The translations under genes and the position numbers were made by a program. The notes beneath the pieces were generated by a model. The model saw only the letters and a program-made list of their open reading frames with translations. It did no database searches and had not been told where the DNA came from. From the NCBI GenBank assembly GCA_951812505.1, contig CATOSI010000002.1, positions 930,001 to 994,000 on the forward strand: DNA of 64,000 bases, in the 5' to 3' direction. The stretch comes from an uncultured Dehalococcoidia bacterium. Its GTDB lineage: Bacteria > Chloroflexota > Dehalococcoidia > Lucifugimonadales > UBA1123. Shown piece by piece: positions 1 to 7,407 of this stretch (the first letter of the stretch is position 1; every line of letters starts with the position of its first letter).

Positions 1-213
1 CGCAGCGCCTCTGGGCTTGCCCGTCATGTTGTCGGACTCTTCGGGCGGATCGCCGTAGCTTCCGATCTGGGTGTCGTTGAGCGTCAGGCCCTTCGCGCCG
101 TCGGCGGAGGCCTTCACTCCCCACTCGCCCTGCCGGTCTATCCATCCGAGGTCGAGACCCTGGTCGTCGGCGTACTCCTGAATACCGTTGAAATTATCCT
201 TGAGCGAGGTCAT
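1..213 (-). CDS. Hypothetical protein, N-terminal 71 residues only
   Basis: An open frame runs from an ATG at 213 leftward off the window edge, so only the first 71 codons are visible. The protein starts MTSLKDNFNGIQEYADDQG and continues with a hydrophilic, Asp/Gly-rich sequence that includes WIDRQGEWGVKAS. There is no signal peptide, membrane segment or motif I recognise. It diverges from the oxidoreductase gene that starts at 372, with about 158 bases between them holding presumed promoters for both. No function is proposed. Confidence 0.6.
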   Translation of the reverse strand, partial: MTSLKDNFNGIQEYADDQGLDLGWIDRQGEWGVKASADGAKGLTLNDTQIGSYGDPPEESDNMTGKPRGAA

Positions 214-371
214 GTACGGCCCCCTTTAGTTATAGCTGTCTTATACTTGTACTATACCCGCTGGGTCATCAGGCCGCAATAGATTTAGAGAGGCAGGGTT
301 CGTTGAAGCCTGTTTCATAAGCAGGCCTGCGGTGGTATCCTTGCCCCATCTTCTCCTCAGAGGTCTGGACA

Positions 372-1433
372 ATGGACAAGGTTCGGCTGGCTATCGTCGG
401 GTGCGGAACAATCTCTCAGCTCAATGCGCCGGGGTATCTGGCCCACGAAAACTGCGAAGTCGTCGCGCTGTGCGACCCCGTAGCTGAAAGAGCGGAGGGT
501 CGCGCGAAAGAGTGGGGCATAGACCCGCGCATCTACACGGACTACGCCGACGTTCTGAACGACTCGAACGTGGATGCCGTCGAGCTGCTTACGCCAACAC
601 CGCTTCACCCTGAGCAGATAATCGCCGGCCTCGAGGCGGGCAAGCACGTCTCATGTCAGAAGCCCACTGCGGGCAGTCTCGACGAGATGCGCGCCATCGC
701 CGACGCAGCGAGCAAAGCAGATACTTTCTTCAGGACGACCGAGAACTTCCTCTACTACCCCCCAATCGTCAAGGCGCGTGAACTGATCGCCGACGGGACT
801 CTGGGCGATATCTCCATGGTGAACATTCGCACACTGCGTGGTGGTGGAAGCGAGGCCGCGATTCCCATAGCCGAAGGCGCCTATGTGTGGCGTCAGGACA
901 GGGAACGCAACCTGGGCGGCCACATGTACGACGACGGCTGGCACAAGGTGTCCACGGCTATGTGGTGGGGCGGCGGCGTTGAAAAGGTGTCCGCGATCAT
1001 TACGAAGACGGGGAACTTCATACAGGAGATTCCGAGCGTCGCGACCTGGAAGTACACGGACAAGGACTGTCTCGCGGTGTTCGAGTACGCCATCGCAAGC
1101 GAGATGCCGATTCGCTCACGCTACTACCCGGCAGACGAGTTCATGGAGGTCATTGGATCGAAGGGTGTGCTGTGGGTAACGCGCTGCACCGGCGAGATGC
1201 TGGACATGCCGCCCCTGGTTCTGCATCTCGGAAACGAGAGCGTATCCTACCAGATGCCGATGGACTGGATTGAGAGCTTCAATGGTGCGGCGGCGGACTT
1301 CGTCGAGGGCATTCTAGAGGGCCGCCAGCCTATGATGGACGCCGAGTTCTCGGACGATGTTCTCAGGACAATCATCGCCATGTACAGGTCGTCGGACAGC
1401 GGCGAGTGGGTGGCGCCTGGAAAGTTGGACTGA
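372..1433 (+). CDS. Gfo/Idh/MocA family NAD(P)-dependent oxidoreductase
   Basis: This is a soluble NAD(P)-dependent dehydrogenase of the family that oxidises sugars, inositols and related polyols. The N-terminal Rossmann fold shows GCGTIS at residues 10-15 and an acidic end to strand 2 (LCDP). The EKP signature that positions the catalytic lysine reads QKP (96-98), so Lys97 is kept. A histidine signature follows in the C-terminal domain (GGHMYDDGWHK, about 182-192). The length of 353 residues is normal. An AGAGG precedes the ATG. The next gene, 70 bases downstream on the same strand, is a hydroxypyruvate isomerase, which suggests catabolism of a sugar or sugar acid, but the substrate cannot be read from sequence. 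Confidence 0.9.
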   Translation: MDKVRLAIVGCGTISQLNAPGYLAHENCEVVALCDPVAERAEGRAKEWGIDPRIYTDYADVLNDSNVDAVELLTPTPLHPEQIIAGLEAGKHVSCQKPTAGSLDEMRAIADAASKADTFFRTTENFLYYPPIVKARELIADGTLGDISMVNIRTLRGGGSEAAIPIAEGAYVWRQDRERNLGGHMYDDGWHKVSTAMWWGGGVEKVSAIITKTGNFIQEIPSVATWKYTDKDCLAVFEYAIASEMPIRSRYYPADEFMEVIGSKGVLWVTRCTGEMLDMPPLVLHLGNESVSYQMPMDWIESFNGAAADFVEGILEGRQPMMDAEFSDDVLRTIIAMYRSSDSGEWVAPGKLD

Positions 1434-1503
1434 GACGCTTGAGGATAGCCACGAGCGGGCATATAATTCTCCAATATAGACAACTAACGTAGGGAGCGTT
1501 CAT

Positions 1504-2280
1504 ATGCCCAAATTTGCCGCCAACCTGACCATGCTGTTCAACGAAGTGGACTTCCTCGACAGGTTCGAGGCGGCCGCTCGCGCGGGATTCGAGGGCGTCG
1601 AGTACCTCTTCCCCTACGACTACGACGCGGACACGCTGGTCGAGCAGCTTAAGAAGCATGGTCTTACGCAGGTGCTTCACAACCTGCCCGCCGGCGACTG
1701 GAATGCCGGTGAGCGCGGAATCGCGTGCCACCCGGACAGGGTGAGCGAGTTCCGGGACGGCGTAGGCACGGCGATTGAGTATGCCACTGCGCTCGGATGC
1801 GGCCAGGTGAACTGTCTCGCGGGCATAGTCCCTAGAAGCGTTTCCGCGGGCAGAGCGCACGAGACCTTCGTGGAGAATCTCCGATTCGCCGCGCCTGCCC
1901 TTGAAGAGGCCGGAATCCGGCTCGTGATAGAGCCAATAAACACGATAGACATCCCCAGTTTCTTCCTGAATCGCACGCATCAGGGCAGATCCATAATCAG
2001 CGAGGTCGCCTCGCCGAACCTGTTCCTCCAGCACGACATCTATCATATGCAGATCATGGAGGGCGACCTTGCCCGCACCATTGAGCAGAACCTGGATGTG
2101 ATCGCCCATATGCAGCTCGCCGATAACCCGGGCCGTCACGAACCCGGCACCGGCGAGATCAACTACCCGTTCCTGTTCGACCTGATAGATTCATCCGAAT
2201 ACGAGGGCTGGATAGGTTGTGAGTACGTACCGAGCACAACGACGGAAGAGGGACTGGACTGGATCCGGGCGCACATTTAG
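1504..2280 (+). CDS. hyi: Hydroxypyruvate isomerase (TIM-barrel xylose-isomerase-like fold)
   Basis: Predicted to interconvert hydroxypyruvate and tartronate semialdehyde, or a related sugar-acid ketone/aldehyde pair. At 258 residues it matches the usual length of Hyi. The two glutamates expected as catalytic residues fall at E143 (in VIEPINTID) and E240 (in GCEYVPS), with metal-ligand candidates around HDIYHMQ (177-183) and the family-typical segment GRHEPGTGEINY (210-221). It lies in a same-strand run with the Gfo/Idh oxidoreductase and an E1-like enzyme, consistent with glyoxylate or C3 sugar-acid metabolism. Sub-family members differ in substrate, so the exact reaction is an inference. 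Confidence 0.88.
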   Translation: MPKFAANLTMLFNEVDFLDRFEAAARAGFEGVEYLFPYDYDADTLVEQLKKHGLTQVLHNLPAGDWNAGERGIACHPDRVSEFRDGVGTAIEYATALGCGQVNCLAGIVPRSVSAGRAHETFVENLRFAAPALEEAGIRLVIEPINTIDIPSFFLNRTHQGRSIISEVASPNLFLQHDIYHMQIMEGDLARTIEQNLDVIAHMQLADNPGRHEPGTGEINYPFLFDLIDSSEYEGWIGCEYVPSTTTEEGLDWIRAHI

Positions 2281-2324
2281 CCGCCGCTCCATAATAGCGG
2301 TACGCACAAGAGAGGACGGCATCC

Positions 2325-4700
2325 ATGGTCACCACCGCCGATACGGAAGGCTTCATTGACCGCGACCAGGTCTTGGAGCAGATTCAGGACCGCGTCCTGT
2401 GGCTTTCGATGAATATGGTCCATCATGCGAACAACGTTCGTCCCAGCCCCGACGGCGCCAAGGTGGGAGGACATCAGGCTTCCAGCGCGTCGGTCGCCAC
2501 CATAATGACCTCCCTGTACTTCGACTTCATGCGCCCGGGCGACCGCATTTCCGTCAAGCCGCACGCCGCGCCCGTCTATCACGCCATTCAGTACCTGCTG
2601 GACAACCTTGACCCTTCGTACCTGACCATGCTGCGCCAGTACCACGGCCTCCAGGCGTACCCCAGTCGCACCAAGGACCCGGACGACGTGGACTTTTCGA
2701 CCGGGTCGGTCGGACTTGGGCCGGTTGCTCCCAACTTCGCCGCGCTGGTGGACAAGTACAACAAGGCGCACCTCTTTACCCACTCCGGGGTTGACCACCG
2801 CTACATAGCGATAGTTGGCGACGCGGAGCTGGACGAAGGATCTGTGTGGGAAGCCATCGCCGAACCTGAGATGCAGGGGCTTGGCAACGTCCTCTGGGTA
2901 GTTGATCTGAACAGACAGAGCCTGGACAGGGTGATACCGGGGATCCGTGTCCGCGCCTGGCGCGAGATGTTCTACGCCAACGGCTGGAACGTGATTGACG
3001 CCAAGTATGGCAAGAAGTTGCAGGCGAAGTTCACCGAACCCAACGGGGAGTTGCTCCGGCTGGCGATTGACGAAATGCCGAACGAGGTCTATCAACGCCT
3101 GCTGAGAGTGCCGCCCCAGCGTCTGCGCGAGTGGCTGCCCAGGACTTCGCGGTACCCCAGGGACATGGCGCGTCTCGTAGCCCGGTGGGACGACGACGAC
3201 CTCCAGGAATCTTTCCGCAACCTGGGCGGACATGACTTCGCCGAACTCCGTGACTCCTTCTCCAAGGTTGACTTCGACTCCGGGCCGAACATCGTGTTCG
3301 CCTATACCCTGAAGGGCTGGCGCCTGCCCTCGATAGGTGACCCCCAGAACCACTCGGTGATTCTTTCGGCGCGCCAGATGGAGCAATTACGCGATGAACT
3401 GAACGTGTCGCCGGAAGGTGAGTGGGACAAGCTCCCGCCCAACTCGACCGCGGGCCGTATGTGCGCGGACACCAGCCGTATGCTCGGAGTGGGGCGCAAG
3501 CCCAGATTCGACGTACCGGAGATGCGTATCCCGGACGACTTCAACCAGCGCTACTCCGGCAACATGGCTACTCAACAGACTTTTGGTCTGATCATGACTG
3601 CCATATCGCGAGAACTGCCCGAAGTGTCCGACCGGATGGTGACCGTCAGCCCCGACGTGGCGAGTTCCACCAATCTGGGCGGGTGGATAAACAAGGTGGG
3701 TGTGTGGGGAGAAGAGCGCCAGGAACCGATGCCCGAGGAGTCCATAGTCAGGGCGCTCAGATGGGAGGAACACGCGCGCGGACAGCATATAGAGCTTGGC
3801 ATATCTGAGAATAACCTCTTTATGATGCTGGGACAGCTTGGGGCGTCGTTCGAGGACAACGGGGAGATGCTCTTTCCGATAGGCACTCTGTACGACCCGT
3901 TCATAAGGCGGGGACTGGATGCCTTCGTGTACAGCGTCTATTCGGGAGCGAAATTCATTGTGGTCGGCACGCCTTCAGGGGTGTCGCTGTCTCCGGAAGG
4001 CGGCGCGCACCAGTCGCAGATAACACCGTCCATAGGGGCTGAAATGTCTGAACTGGACTTCTACGAGCCGTGTTTCGGTCAGGAGCTTGAATGGATAATG
4101 CTCGCCGCCCTGGAACAGATCAGGCAGCGCAACAGGTCAACGTATCTCAGGTTGACCAGCAAGCGCGTTGACCAGGGCCTGCTCAAAACGCCGGAAGACC
4201 CAGTCGAGAGGGGCCGCCTGCGACAGCAGGTGCTGAACGGCGCTTACAGGTTGGTTGACAGAAGTTCGAGCAGAGGATATGCCCCGGGCGAGAACGTGGT
4301 ACACATAATGACGAGTGGTGCGATGATCCCCGAGGCTGTTTCTGCCAGCAATGCTCTTCGCAACGAGGGGATATTCGCCAACGTGATCAACGTAACAGGG
4401 CCTGGACCGCTGTACAGGTCGTACCAGCGCTCGGTTTACGATTCGATGGACGGTCGAGGCAACCTTGACATGTTCATGGCCGACTCGATCTCTCAGGACG
4501 CCCGAAACGCGCCGGTCGTGACAGTCGTGGACGGACACCCGCACTCGCTCGCCTGGATAGGAAGCGCCCTGAAGACGCATGTTATCCCGGTGGGCGTAAC
4601 CGAGTTCGGACAGTCCGGCTCGCGGGACGAACTGTACCGCGAATACCGAATAGACAAGGACAGCATAATGGCCGCGAGCTACGCCGCCCTCGGAATGTAG
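2325..4700 (+). CDS. Thiamine-diphosphate enzyme, homodimeric pyruvate dehydrogenase E1 / transketolase family
   Basis: Resembles the single-chain E1 (AceE type) of 2-oxoacid dehydrogenase complexes more than classical transketolase. The ThDP/Mg motif is clear: GDAELDEGS (165-173) followed by VVDLNRQSLD (192-201). The central pyrimidine-binding domain contains ELGISENN and SPEGGAHQSQ, typical of AceE, and a transketolase C-terminal domain follows. At 791 residues it is shorter than enterobacterial AceE (about 887). A GAGAGGA element precedes the ATG. No E2 or E3 gene is adjacent, so it may work with subunits encoded elsewhere or as a stand-alone ThDP enzyme. The neighbours suggest a role downstream of hydroxypyruvate or pyruvate. 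Confidence 0.82.
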   Translation: MVTTADTEGFIDRDQVLEQIQDRVLWLSMNMVHHANNVRPSPDGAKVGGHQASSASVATIMTSLYFDFMRPGDRISVKPHAAPVYHAIQYLLDNLDPSYLTMLRQYHGLQAYPSRTKDPDDVDFSTGSVGLGPVAPNFAALVDKYNKAHLFTHSGVDHRYIAIVGDAELDEGSVWEAIAEPEMQGLGNVLWVVDLNRQSLDRVIPGIRVRAWREMFYANGWNVIDAKYGKKLQAKFTEPNGELLRLAIDEMPNEVYQRLLRVPPQRLREWLPRTSRYPRDMARLVARWDDDDLQESFRNLGGHDFAELRDSFSKVDFDSGPNIVFAYTLKGWRLPSIGDPQNHSVILSARQMEQLRDELNVSPEGEWDKLPPNSTAGRMCADTSRMLGVGRKPRFDVPEMRIPDDFNQRYSGNMATQQTFGLIMTAISRELPEVSDRMVTVSPDVASSTNLGGWINKVGVWGEERQEPMPEESIVRALRWEEHARGQHIELGISENNLFMMLGQLGASFEDNGEMLFPIGTLYDPFIRRGLDAFVYSVYSGAKFIVVGTPSGVSLSPEGGAHQSQITPSIGAEMSELDFYEPCFGQELEWIMLAALEQIRQRNRSTYLRLTSKRVDQGLLKTPEDPVERGRLRQQVLNGAYRLVDRSSSRGYAPGENVVHIMTSGAMIPEAVSASNALRNEGIFANVINVTGPGPLYRSYQRSVYDSMDGRGNLDMFMADSISQDARNAPVVTVVDGHPHSLAWIGSALKTHVIPVGVTEFGQSGSRDELYREYRIDKDSIMAASYAALGM

Positions 4701-4726
4701 TGTGGACAGCGTGTATCTGAGAAAGA

Positions 4727-5020
4727 ATGGAAGTTATGATTAGACCGACTAGAGTTGAGACCCGCCCGGGATACCGTATTTGGCTGGAGTATTCGGACGG
4801 CGTCTCGGGAGAAGTTGACCTGTCCTACTTGGTGGGGCGTGGGATATTCAAGGCGTGGGATGAACCGGGCTATTTCGAGCGAGTGCATATAACTTCGCAT
4901 CGGTCAATAGCTTGGAACGAGGAGATTGAACTTTGCCCTGATGCAATGTACATGAGGATCACCGGCAAAACTTTCGAGGAAATGTATGCTGATACTCAGC
5001 CTGCGTATGGCAATACCTGA
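4727..5020 (+). CDS. DUF2442 family small protein
   Basis: A 97-residue protein with the DUF2442 pattern: an N-terminal strand pair (RIWLEYSDGVSGEVDLS), a central FxxxWDEPGYFERVHI segment, and IAWNEEIELCPDAMY, matching the usual W...DL(C/S)P(D/E).LY core. The family is small and cytoplasmic with no firm biochemical role. It is repeatedly found beside DUF4160 genes and has been suggested to form toxin-antitoxin-like pairs. Here the last 14 bases overlap the likely start of the DUF4160 reading frame, so the two are translationally coupled. Confidence 0.75.
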   Translation: MEVMIRPTRVETRPGYRIWLEYSDGVSGEVDLSYLVGRGIFKAWDEPGYFERVHITSHRSIAWNEEIELCPDAMYMRITGKTFEEMYADTQPAYGNT

Positions 5021-5273
5021 GTTGTGTAGGTTCCACGGCATCATTATCCGTATGTATTCTGAAGATCATCCGCCGCCTCACTTTCATGTAGAGTACAGCG
5101 GACGCGAAGCCCAGGTGAGAATCGAGCCTATTCATGTTTTACAGGGCAGACTGCCGCCTCGCATTCCCAGACTGATTATAGAATGGGCGTCTATTCATCA
5201 AGAGTAGCTGCATGAAGCCTGGAATCAGACACAGCGCTTTGAGCCAACCAACAGAATCGCGCCGTTGGAGTAG
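5007..5273 (+). pseudogene. DUF4160 family protein interrupted by an in-frame TAG
   Basis: The likely start is ATG 5007 (MAIPELCRFHGIIIRMY), which matches the family N-terminus better than the ATG at 4986. The core HPPPHFHVEYSGREA is typical DUF4160. The frame hits TAG at 5205-5207 after IIEWASIHQE. Translation past it gives 21 more codons (LHEAWNQTQRFEP then NRIAPLE) ending at TAG 5271-5273. Those codons look like the normal family C-terminus (HxELxxxW ... PIxPLE). The full product would be 88 residues plus the amber position. The gene is therefore either freshly truncated, read through, or carries a sequencing substitution. It overlaps the DUF2442 gene by 14 bases. Confidence 0.7.
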
Positions 5274-5315
5274 TTTCGCCGCGATGGTAATAAGAACCGA
5301 TTTGGAGGAAGTCCC

Positions 5316-5744
5316 TTGACAAAGATACTGGTGCTACACGGCCTCGGAATGAATATGCGCGGCAAAGTCCAGACGCACATCTTCGGGACCGAAACCCTCG
5401 ACCAATACGACGAACGCATTAACGCCTACGCCGACGAACTCGGCGTCGAAGTGGAAATCTTCCACTCCAACATCGAGGGCGAGGTCGTTAACAAGATATA
5501 CGAAGCCCACGAAAGTGGCGACGTGGCAGCCGCGCTCTTCAACCCCGCCGCCTACTCCTCCGGTCATCCCGGGGTTATCGCCGCCATAGCCCAGGTGGAA
5601 TTTCCCTTCTACGAAATCCACATATCCAATCCCTACTCCAGGGGAGGCCAGTCCCAGATCGCGGGTGTCAGCAAGGGCGTCATCACCGGCTTCGGCCTGT
5701 TCGGATACTACCTCGGCATGAAAGGCGTCCTGGACTCCCAGTAA
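5316..5744 (+). CDS. Type II 3-dehydroquinate dehydratase-like protein with substituted active-site residues
   Basis: 142 residues with the fold signature of type II dehydroquinase: LVLHGLGMN (6-14), HSNIEGEVV (50-58), FNPAAY (75-80), EIHISN (100-105) and GVITGFGLFGYYLGM near the C-terminus. The start is TTG 5316, eight bases after GGAGG. Aligned to the canonical loop (xGPNxxxLGxRxPxxYG), the conserved Asn becomes G11, the catalytic Arg V18 and the catalytic Tyr F23, whereas the His of xHISN is kept (H102). Canonical enzymes need Tyr and Arg, so dehydroquinase activity is doubtful. A non-shikimate lyase or binding protein of the same fold is more likely. It precedes PlsY. Confidence 0.72.
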   Translation: MTKILVLHGLGMNMRGKVQTHIFGTETLDQYDERINAYADELGVEVEIFHSNIEGEVVNKIYEAHESGDVAAALFNPAAYSSGHPGVIAAIAQVEFPFYEIHISNPYSRGGQSQIAGVSKGVITGFGLFGYYLGMKGVLDSQ

Positions 5745-5809
5745 GATAGCTATCCCCAAGGCTCGCAGAGCATTGCAATTAAGCTCAATCAAAGTGCCTC
5801 TATGCTGAC

Positions 5810-6418
5810 ATGCTCGAAATAGCCCTCACCCTGATCATCGCCTTTGCGCTCGGTTCGTTACCGACCGGGTACATCGCGGGCAGAGTCTTCTCAGGGGAGG
5901 ATATGCGCGAGGTTGGGAGCGGCAACCCCGGAGCCCTCAACACTGCCCGGCGAGTGGGCATAGGCGTCGGAGTCGCGGTCCTGCTCATTGACGCCGGCAA
6001 GGGCATCCTCGCGGTCTTCATCGCGCTTCAGATGTCCGTCGCCGACCTATGGGTGTACGCCTCGGCGCTTCTGGTCACGCTCGGACACAACTTCTCACCG
6101 TTCACCGGATTCAGGGGAGGGAAGGGTGCGGCGAGTGTGCTCGGCATCTCCGCGTTCATGCTCTGGCACATTACCGCCGTCACATTCGCCATTGGTCTCC
6201 TCGTCTATCTCGTCACCCGCCAGGCAGTCGTCTCCATGACCGTCATCTTCATCGTGCTGAATGTCCTGACAATCGCGACCGGACAATCAACAGGCCAGAT
6301 AATTCTGTGCATCATACTTTCGCTGCTGGTAGCGGGAACTCACCTGTTGCGCGAACGCGAACGTGTCTCCTCCGCCGTCCGGGATCGAGACTGGCGCAAA
6401 TTCATGTCCATCGAGTGA
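5810..6418 (+). CDS. plsY: Acyl-phosphate:glycerol-3-phosphate acyltransferase PlsY
   Basis: An integral membrane enzyme that transfers an acyl group from acyl-phosphate to glycerol-3-phosphate, the first step of phospholipid synthesis. All three PlsY motifs are present: GSLPTGYIAGR (15-25), GSGNPGALNTARR (36-48) and GHNFSPFTGFRGGKGAA (92-108). Hydrophobic stretches separate them as expected for a multi-pass topology. The length of 202 residues is typical. No strong Shine-Dalgarno sequence is visible before ATG 5810. The next gene on the same strand encodes a lipoprotein cyclophilin, with about 135 bases between. Confidence 0.93.
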   Translation: MLEIALTLIIAFALGSLPTGYIAGRVFSGEDMREVGSGNPGALNTARRVGIGVGVAVLLIDAGKGILAVFIALQMSVADLWVYASALLVTLGHNFSPFTGFRGGKGAASVLGISAFMLWHITAVTFAIGLLVYLVTRQAVVSMTVIFIVLNVLTIATGQSTGQIILCIILSLLVAGTHLLRERERVSSAVRDRDWRKFMSIE

Positions 6419-6553
6419 AGAAGCGCGAATCATCGCTCGGCACGCGATGACGTCAGTCGGTGGCGCATCCGAAACAAAATGAGTAGAATGGCGACAGCAT
6501 AAAGCGCGGCGCGAAACGAAGCCGCGCAATCTATTTCGGAGCGCCATTGCACC

Positions 6554-7309
6554 ATGAGACTCGCTATATTACTAACCGCGCTTGCTATTCTCGCGTTCGC
6601 CGCAGTTGCGTGCGGATCGGAAGAGCCTGAACCTACACCTGTGCCTCCCGCGCCGACATCCGCGCCCGCGCCCACCGCGGCTCCGCCATCGCAACCCGCG
6701 CAGCAGCCACCCACACCCGCGCCACCGCCCACGCCCATGGCAGAGAGCGGTCCCCCGTGGGACTCGCCTCCCGACATGGTCATTGACTCCTCCAAGAGTT
6801 ACAGCGCCGTCTTCGAGTTGGAGAAAGGCGAGCAATTCGAGGTCGAACTGTACGCGGACGAGGTTCCGCGAGTGGTCAACAACTTCGTCTTCCTCGCCCG
6901 CGAGGGCTTCTACGACGGCGTCACCTTCCACCGCGTACTCGAAGGATTCATGGCGCAGACCGGAGACCCCACCGGCACGGGCACCGGCGGTCCCGGCTAC
7001 CGGTTCGAGAGCGAATTCCACCCGGACCTCAGCCACGACGGCCCCGGCATACTGTCCATGGCCAACGCGGGCGGACTGAACACCAACGGCAGCCAGTTCT
7101 TCATCACATTCAGAGATACGGCCTTCCTGGACCACCTGGAGCCGGACGGTTCTGAGAAGGACTGCGCGCAGCGAGGCGTATCGTGCCACTCGATCTTCGG
7201 CAAGGTAACCGGCGGAATGGACGTGGTGAACAACATCACTCTGCGCGATCCGTCCAGCGCCACTACGCCCGGCGACGTGATAACCACCATCCGTATCGTC
7301 GAGGAGTAA
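6554..7309 (+). CDS. Lipoprotein peptidyl-prolyl cis-trans isomerase (cyclophilin type)
   Basis: A secreted folding catalyst anchored outside the membrane by lipid. Residues 1-20 form a lipoprotein signal ending in the lipobox AVAC (Cys20). A Pro/Ala/Thr-rich linker (about 22-65) follows, then a cyclophilin domain to the C-terminus. Family hallmarks are FHRVLEGFMAQTGDPTGTG, GGPGYRFESEF, GILSMANAG and NGSQFFIT. The HRV.xGFMxQxGD segment carries the catalytic Arg, and the QFFIT segment is the substrate groove. It is convergent with the VWA membrane protein gene downstream, and a stable hairpin lies between them. Confidence 0.92.
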   Translation: MRLAILLTALAILAFAAVACGSEEPEPTPVPPAPTSAPAPTAAPPSQPAQQPPTPAPPPTPMAESGPPWDSPPDMVIDSSKSYSAVFELEKGEQFEVELYADEVPRVVNNFVFLAREGFYDGVTFHRVLEGFMAQTGDPTGTGTGGPGYRFESEFHPDLSHDGPGILSMANAGGLNTNGSQFFITFRDTAFLDHLEPDGSEKDCAQRGVSCHSIFGKVTGGMDVVNNITLRDPSSATTPGDVITTIRIVEE

Positions 7310-7341
7310 GGGGGGCGAGACCTGATCCCACTCCATAGCGA

Positions 7342-7378
7342 AGCCCCTTCCCGGGAGAGGTATCCCTAGGAAGGGGCT
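7342..7378. terminator. Hairpin between convergent genes
   Basis: AGCCCCTTCC (7342-7351) pairs perfectly with GGAAGGGGCT (7369-7378) around a 17-base loop. It sits between the + cyclophilin gene ending at 7309 and the - VWA gene ending at 7408, as expected for a bidirectional terminator or mRNA-end stabiliser. Neither side has a U-run, so classical intrinsic termination is not supported. Confidence 0.45.
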
Positions 7379-7407
7379 AATTGCGCTGGGGATATTCTAT
7401 TCGGAAC

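Noticed and set aside
2277-3386. 369-residue - strand frame
   Set aside because: It is antisense to the E1-like gene, which has clear thiamine motifs; no family match is visible for the antisense product.
2325-4700. Phosphoketolase or classical transketolase
   Set aside because: The SPEGGAHQSQ and ELGISENN blocks and the order of domains fit the AceE-like group better than either.
5810-7309. PlsY and cyclophilin as a functional operon
   Set aside because: They are separated by about 135 bases, and no shared function is evident; plain adjacency is enough.
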